Origin: a virus
DNA length: 21,674 nucleotides
IMG/VR virus record: IMGVR_UViG_3300047557_001726
Coordinates: 1 to 21,674 of that record
Direction: 5' to 3' (one strand)
Part shown: positions 17,404-21,674 of the stretch, piece after piece
Layout: each line of letters starts with the position of its first letter
Numbering within the stretch: the stretch's first letter is position 1
Translations under genes and position numbers: made by a program
The notes under the pieces: model-generated
Database searches by the model: none
What the model was told of the DNA's origin: nothing
The model's input: only the letters and a program-made list of their open reading frames with translations

Positions 17404-18666
17404 TTAGTATGAAAGAACGCCTTGCGTTCCATCAAGTATGCCCTGCGTTGTTGAATCTAAAATGAATGCCTGAATTATAGGCTCGGCGGTCAGAAACTTC
17501 GTCATCCAACTTGTCGGAGTGATGTCGTGCTGAATGCCTTGAACGAATAATTCAAGAGTAAAGGTCGAAGATGCCTGCCCTGTCTTGGTGACATTGATGA
17601 GGGTGAAAAGGTCGGAATCTATGCCCGCCTTTATCAAGTCAACCGAAGTGGCATCTTTTAGATTTAAGCCGATTGAATCGATGCGAAGTAGAGCCTCATC
17701 TCTAGCATTCAAGAGCATCTGCGCCTGATCGAGCGCCTCGGTGTCGGTCTGCATAAGCAAATCGGTGCGCTGACCTGAATGGATGAAATAGGTCTCTATC
17801 GAACTTGTGGACTGGACATTCTGAGGGCTTCCGCCAAGTCTTGTGACGGTTATGTCGTTGAAAATCTGTGTGTCATCGTAGGCAAAGTCAATGGTTGAAT
17901 AAGGAATATCGGTGCCATTGTCATTGAATTGAAGCGGAGTTTGATCGGCTTCTTGAGAGACGGTCGTGCGAGATAGGAAGACCGCATTTCCTTCGGGGTC
18001 AATGAAGAAACCGCCAAGTTCGGTCTGCTCGACTGTTTGGCAGGCACCAAGCAATGTCCGCGCCGTTCCTGGGTCGGCCTGGACTGTGCTATCGCCGGTG
18101 TCAATGAGCCTTTGGCTTGTTGGATAGGAGGCAACATCAAGAAGATTCTCAATTCTTGCTCCACTTGTCTGCCCTGCGCTAGTGCCGGCAACGGTTGTGA
18201 TGTTGACATTTTGAAAGAGGCGGAAGGCATCGACACATTGCAAAGTCACGCTTGAGACTTCATCAAAGCCTAGGCGGAAGGTGTTGTCATAGCTCGTGAT
18301 ATAGCCTGAATAGAGATAGTAGCGGTCGGTGCCACCGCCATCGTCATAATCTGCCCAAATACGAATCTTGCGAAGAGGCAAGAGTTTTCCATAATAAGGC
18401 GAAGAAGTATTCTGTGGATTCCAGTCGCCGTTCTGATCCTCTAAAACAACCGTTGCCGTTCCTGCCTCAAATGAGTTAAGGATTCGATTCCTACCGCGAC
18501 GGATAGAAACGCGAAGAGCAATGTTTGAAACATCAACAACATCGGCAGGAGCATCGGCCAGGATACCTGTGCCAAGCGGTGTCGAAGGGTCATCAAGGAT
18601 TAGTGGGTTTCCGAATGCTGGCCCATTAGCGAAATCAATGCTGACTCCAAGAATAGGAGTTGTCAT
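17404..18666 (-). CDS. Minor tail protein (Dit/Tal-like)
   Basis: The 420-aa protein has in the first third SIRRGRNRILNSFEAGTATVVLEDQNGDWNP, KLLPLRKIRIWADY and LYSGYITSYD, the usual pattern of distal tail and tail-tip proteins. The centre (VTLQCVDAFRLFQN and ENLLDVASYP) and the C-terminus (QAFILDSTTQGILDGTQGVLSY) fit actinophage minor tail proteins next to the tape measure. It would form the tail tip on which fibers assemble. Start: ATG at 18666 shares one base with the tape measure TGA (TGATG); a GTG at 18669 overlaps it as GTGA. Confidence 0.82.
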   Translation of the reverse strand: MTTPILGVSIDFANGPAFGNPLILDDPSTPLGTGILADAPADVVDVSNIALRVSIRRGRNRILNSFEAGTATVVLEDQNGDWNPQNTSSPYYGKLLPLRKIRIWADYDDGGGTDRYYLYSGYITSYDNTFRLGFDEVSSVTLQCVDAFRLFQNVNITTVAGTSAGQTSGARIENLLDVASYPTSQRLIDTGDSTVQADPGTARTLLGACQTVEQTELGGFFIDPEGNAVFLSRTTVSQEADQTPLQFNDNGTDIPYSTIDFAYDDTQIFNDITVTRLGGSPQNVQSTSSIETYFIHSGQRTDLLMQTDTEALDQAQMLLNARDEALLRIDSIGLNLKDATSVDLIKAGIDSDLFTLINVTKTGQASSTFTLELFVQGIQHDITPTSWMTKFLTAEPIIQAFILDSTTQGILDGTQGVLSY

Positions 18667-21053
18667 CACAGACCGCCGAGGAAGAGGACTGGCTTACCAC
18701 TTTGTTGCTCTAACAAAAGGCGCTGACGAATGGCATCTGCTAAATCTTTCTCGGTCTGCACATTACCTTGCACAGTCATATTGATTGTCAAACCTGAATT
18801 GTCCACCATTCTAAAAGCAGAAGGATCAAAGGTTGACCCCGCAGTAATGCCAGGTCTTTCAAGAAGTCTCATTTGAGCTAATCTTGCCTGTTCATCGCCA
18901 AGTGCATTAAGGGCATTAGTGCTGAGTGAACTGGTCAATGTGTCAATGTGTTCCTTCAATAAGAAAGAAATTGCTGTGCCTGATTCAACTGTTTGTCGCA
19001 AACTCGTCAAGGTTGCAATCTGAGAGTTAATCGCATCCGTTGGAATCGGCGCTGAGGCGGGATTAAACGGATTTGGAACTGTTCGTGTTCCATTGCTTGC
19101 ATTTCCACTAGGAGTGCCACTAGGGGTTCCCGAAGGAATTGGCGTAGGACTGCCACTTGCCAAAGCCGCAAGATAAGCGTTAAGAGCTGCTAAAGCTCGT
19201 TTCCAAGCCTCTGCTGCCGCATCTCCTGGGAGTGCCCAATTTGGAGAAAGAATTTTTTGCAAAGCAGTTCCGGCTTGAACTTCTTTTGCATAGGCAACAA
19301 CTTCAGCGCGGGTCATTCCCCACTTGCCCATCAACTCTTCAATTTCTGAGTCGTCTAATTTTTCATCTTTGAGAGCGCGAGTGAAGTCAACATATTTCTC
19401 GGCTTCTTCTTTAGTTAGACCCCAAGCCATTAACAATTTAATAACTGCGGCATCATTTAAATCGGTTGTGTTTGCAGCGTAGATGCGAGCGATGTATTCC
19501 ATCACTTCGCCCTTAGTGAGATTCCACTTAGCGGCTAGGACTGAAACTTCTTCATCGCTGATAATTTGATCCGAGAGAACAGTTAGAAGGTCAGAGTAGC
19601 GTTGTGCTGCTTCATTTAATTTCATTTGTGCTTCTAAAGCATCCATCATTGTCTGAATTCGCTCCGCTTCAGCGATGCGATTCTGACGGATAAGATTTAG
19701 ACGAGCGGCCTCGAGTTGAATTGGGTCGGTTTCTTTAGTGGTAACTCCCAATTTCTTGAGTTTAGCAAGAACTTGCTCTGCCTGAATCTGCTCTTTGGTC
19801 TTTTTGACCGTGTTTGTGATTGTGCGAAGATTTATCGCATTCTTGACATTGGCAGAGGCAACTGCTTTTTCAAGATTCTTCAAATCAGCAAGATGTCCGA
19901 CAACTGCCGAGTTGTATTCCTTGACGGCGGTTGTGCTTGTTGTAACGCTATCGGTGAATTGATTGATTAAGAAAATCGTGCCGGCTGCTGCCGCGCCAAA
20001 TGCTACTAAGCCGGCGGCTGCTGAAACTGCCGTGGCTCCGCCTGTTGCGAGAGCGGTGGCGGTGCCTGCGGCTCCTGCCGCGACTGCCTGCCGTCTAAAT
20101 AATGTGATAAGTCCTGCGATACCGGCTGCGATTAGTTGAATACCCGCAGCGATTTTTGTGCCAACAAAGGTTCCAACAATGATTCCGGCAAAGACTTTGA
20201 GTGCGCCAGTATTGTCGGCAATGAGTTTGAACATCTTGCCAAGCGCCCTAGTGATGTTTATGACTGCATCTATGCTGTCGCGTAAGCCTTGAGCAATTCC
20301 TTCTTTGTTATTCTCAATGAAACTCTGAAGGACTGGCAAAACTTCAGCTTTAATTACATTGGCAAAGTCAGAAAGAACTGGGATGAGCGCATAGCCAAGA
20401 GATTCAATAATTTCGCCATAGGCTAGTTGTAGGCCGCGCAATCTGCCCTCAAATGTATCGGCAGAGGCCGCGCCTGCGCCGGCGAATGTCTTAGAGAGAG
20501 AATCAAGTGCTGCCTTGAAGTCTTTTGACTTTATGATGCTGTCATCAAGAGGAACATTTAACTTACGCAAAGCACCAACATTGCCCTGGTAAGCCTTGAC
20601 CATTGCATTGGTGACTGAAGCTAAATCGCGTTGAGTTCCGGCTGCGACATCGATTGCAACATTTTGAATTGCTTGCGCTTGCCCCAAATCACGAGTTACT
20701 GCTGCGAGAGCCGCTAAAGATGGGCGAAGGTCGTCATCGGCGATGGAGAACTGAGATTGCATTGCCGAGATATATGCCTCAGCAGCAACTATGGATTCAT
20801 CGGTTGCGCCGACGGTATTGCGAAGAGCATTAGCGAGAAGAGCTTGACTCTTTTGATCTGCGATTGCTGCCTGAACAGCATCCTTGCCAATCTTTACGGC
20901 GAGGGCGGCGGTGGCTGCGCCTGCAACTAGAAACGCCTTGGCAATCTTTTTTCCTGCCTCGGCAAAAGACTTTTCTAGTTTATTGACATCCTTGATGGCC
21001 TGCTTTGAACCTTTGTCGTTATAGACCGTGATAATGCGTTCAATTAGCGCCAT
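18666..21053 (-). CDS. Tape measure protein
   Basis: The 795-aa protein sets tail length (a long non-contractile tail). The N-terminus is helical with NKLEKSFAEAGKKIAKAFLV, then DLGQAQAIQNVAIDVAAGTQRDLASVTNAMVKAYQGN and DTFEGRLRGLQLAYGEIIESLG, standard tape measure segments. Hydrophobic stretches lie at about 284-320 and 338-365, which could insert into the host membrane. At about residues 490-595 are three related repeats of about 37 residues (DEEVSVLAAKWNLTKGEVMEY, DAAVIKLLMAWGLTKEEAEKY, DSEIEELMGKWGMTRAEVVAY). The C-terminus ends LEQQSGKPVLFLGGL. Start: ATG at 21053 has AAAGAGGTG upstream. Confidence 0.93.
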   Translation of the reverse strand: MALIERIITVYNDKGSKQAIKDVNKLEKSFAEAGKKIAKAFLVAGAATAALAVKIGKDAVQAAIADQKSQALLANALRNTVGATDESIVAAEAYISAMQSQFSIADDDLRPSLAALAAVTRDLGQAQAIQNVAIDVAAGTQRDLASVTNAMVKAYQGNVGALRKLNVPLDDSIIKSKDFKAALDSLSKTFAGAGAASADTFEGRLRGLQLAYGEIIESLGYALIPVLSDFANVIKAEVLPVLQSFIENNKEGIAQGLRDSIDAVINITRALGKMFKLIADNTGALKVFAGIIVGTFVGTKIAAGIQLIAAGIAGLITLFRRQAVAAGAAGTATALATGGATAVSAAAGLVAFGAAAAGTIFLINQFTDSVTTSTTAVKEYNSAVVGHLADLKNLEKAVASANVKNAINLRTITNTVKKTKEQIQAEQVLAKLKKLGVTTKETDPIQLEAARLNLIRQNRIAEAERIQTMMDALEAQMKLNEAAQRYSDLLTVLSDQIISDEEVSVLAAKWNLTKGEVMEYIARIYAANTTDLNDAAVIKLLMAWGLTKEEAEKYVDFTRALKDEKLDDSEIEELMGKWGMTRAEVVAYAKEVQAGTALQKILSPNWALPGDAAAEAWKRALAALNAYLAALASGSPTPIPSGTPSGTPSGNASNGTRTVPNPFNPASAPIPTDAINSQIATLTSLRQTVESGTAISFLLKEHIDTLTSSLSTNALNALGDEQARLAQMRLLERPGITAGSTFDPSAFRMVDNSGLTINMTVQGNVQTEKDLADAIRQRLLLEQQSGKPVLFLGGL

Positions 21054-21056
21054 CAG

Positions 21057-21674
21057 TTACACCTCTTTCCCGCTATCAAGTTGGTTCTGTAATTTTGAAA
21101 TTGTGGTTCTTAAAGCGGCTCTAACTTCAACAAAGATTCTGCCTCTGTTATTGTCAAAGGCTCGAATCAATGCTCGACCTTTATCATTGCCCTCGTGTCT
21201 AGCAGTAGGCAAAGCAGGTGGATAGGCACTTTGTAATCTTGTAATAAAATCTCTTGAGGCATTTGGATTGCGTGAGCGAGAGGCTCTTGTCCTAGATCGA
21301 GATGCCTTGCTTCCACGACCGGCGGTTTCAAAGATAGCACCTGCGGGGTCGCGTTGAACGATTCCATAAAAACCTGTGTAACCTGTGGAATTCTTTTTGG
21401 CTTTTGGCGTGATTGTTTTTAATCCGGCCTTTGCTCGGCTTCCATCATAAGCGATGAAGCCACGAGTCTGATTGATGTTTAGCGGGCCAATACCTGAGAA
21501 TTTCTTAAAACCACCTTTTGCCCAACCTGATGGTGTGATTGCTTCGGTGGCAGGATAATTGCCTTGTGCTTCAACAAGGATAGGGCGAAGAAGCCCTTTA
21601 ATATCTTTATCTAATTGTTTTTTGAGTTCAGGCGCGAGTTTTTGAAAAGTCTTAATGTCCTCTTTTACATTTAG
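21057..21674 (-). CDS. Tail protein upstream of the tape measure (start outside window)
   Basis: The frame is open for 205 codons from the window edge to the TAA at 21057, five bases before the tape measure start, and has no start inside the window. Readable parts are KTFQKLAPELKKQLDKDIKG, then LVEAQGNYPATEAITPSGWAK, GFIAYDGSRAKAGLK, FYGIVQRDPAGAIFETAGRG and HEGNDKGRALIRAFDNNRGR. The basic, extended nature and the position just before the tape measure suggest a neck, tail-completion or HK97-gp10-like protein. The tail assembly chaperones that often lie here are not visible, so they may be further upstream. Confidence 0.7.
   Translation of the reverse strand, partial: LNVKEDIKTFQKLAPELKKQLDKDIKGLLRPILVEAQGNYPATEAITPSGWAKGGFKKFSGIGPLNINQTRGFIAYDGSRAKAGLKTITPKAKKNSTGYTGFYGIVQRDPAGAIFETAGRGSKASRSRTRASRSRNPNASRDFITRLQSAYPPALPTARHEGNDKGRALIRAFDNNRGRIFVEVRAALRTTISKLQNQLDSGKEV

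Noticed and set aside
21167-21367. 66-codon minus-strand ORF near the right edge
   Set aside because: It is out of frame with a continuous 205-codon reading that ends just before the tape measure start.

Overview
This window looks like a contiguous piece of a tailed-phage genome with siphovirus character. There is a long tape measure gene, a Dit/Tal-like minor tail protein and no contractile sheath or baseplate genes. The host is most likely an actinobacterium, because the phage encodes a WhiB-family iron-sulfur regulator with the full C/CxxC/C set and a GIWAG turn, plus an actinophage-type small holin. Base composition is moderate (about 48% G+C in lines I counted), which would fit a low-GC, possibly freshwater, actinobacterium; that habitat is inference. 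There is no integrase, attachment site or CRISPR array.

Layout. The minus-strand block from 21674 down to 12714 is the late region: a truncated tail gene, tape measure, minor tail protein, a fiber-like protein, a glycine-rich adhesin-like protein, a tail-associated protein, an AT-rich sulfotransferase, small structural and membrane proteins, an M15-type endolysin, a holin and a GT25 glycosyltransferase. A second glycosyltransferase (12032-12721, plus) converges on it with an 8-bp overlap. A DUF6378-like gene (11677-11973, minus) shares a bidirectional terminator with a short plus-strand operon (10431-11656). That operon encodes an LPD29-like protein, a 38-aa membrane peptide, a ribbon-helix-helix protein, a stand-alone PrimPol and a membrane protein. 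A divergent promoter region lies at 10276-10430.

The minus-strand block from 10275 down to 56 is the replication, recombination and modification operon. It encodes a 51-aa membrane protein, an unknown protein, a Holliday-junction-resolvase-like nuclease, WhiB, a transglycosylase-like protein, a nuclease-associated protein, a 29-aa acidic peptide, a Cas4/RecB-like exonuclease, an unknown protein, an OB-fold/SSB candidate, an FmdB-like zinc ribbon, a SAM methyltransferase, a zinc peptide, a C5-cytosine methyltransferase split by a frameshift, a PrimPol-helicase, an iteron-rich segment, zinc/HTH proteins, endonuclease VII and a terminal HNH gene. HNH genes commonly sit just before the terminase, so the terminase probably lies beyond position 1.

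Most genes in the early operons are joined by 4-nt stop/start overlaps (ATGA, GTGA, TTGA), which suggests pervasive translational coupling. This rule exposed several genes of 29 to 51 codons. The most interesting points are: (1) ten copies of a 10-bp repeat around a perfect 12-bp palindrome at 2104-2320, a candidate replication origin that is itself crossed by an ORF coupled at both ends; (2) a 163-codon ORF in the +1 frame inside the cytosine methyltransferase, with its own Shine-Dalgarno and a C-terminus resembling proteins I recall from other phages; (3) the frameshifted methyltransferase with poly-G tracts; (4) a tRNA T-arm-like structured element at 6665-6785; and (5) a sulfotransferase of foreign base composition in the tail region.
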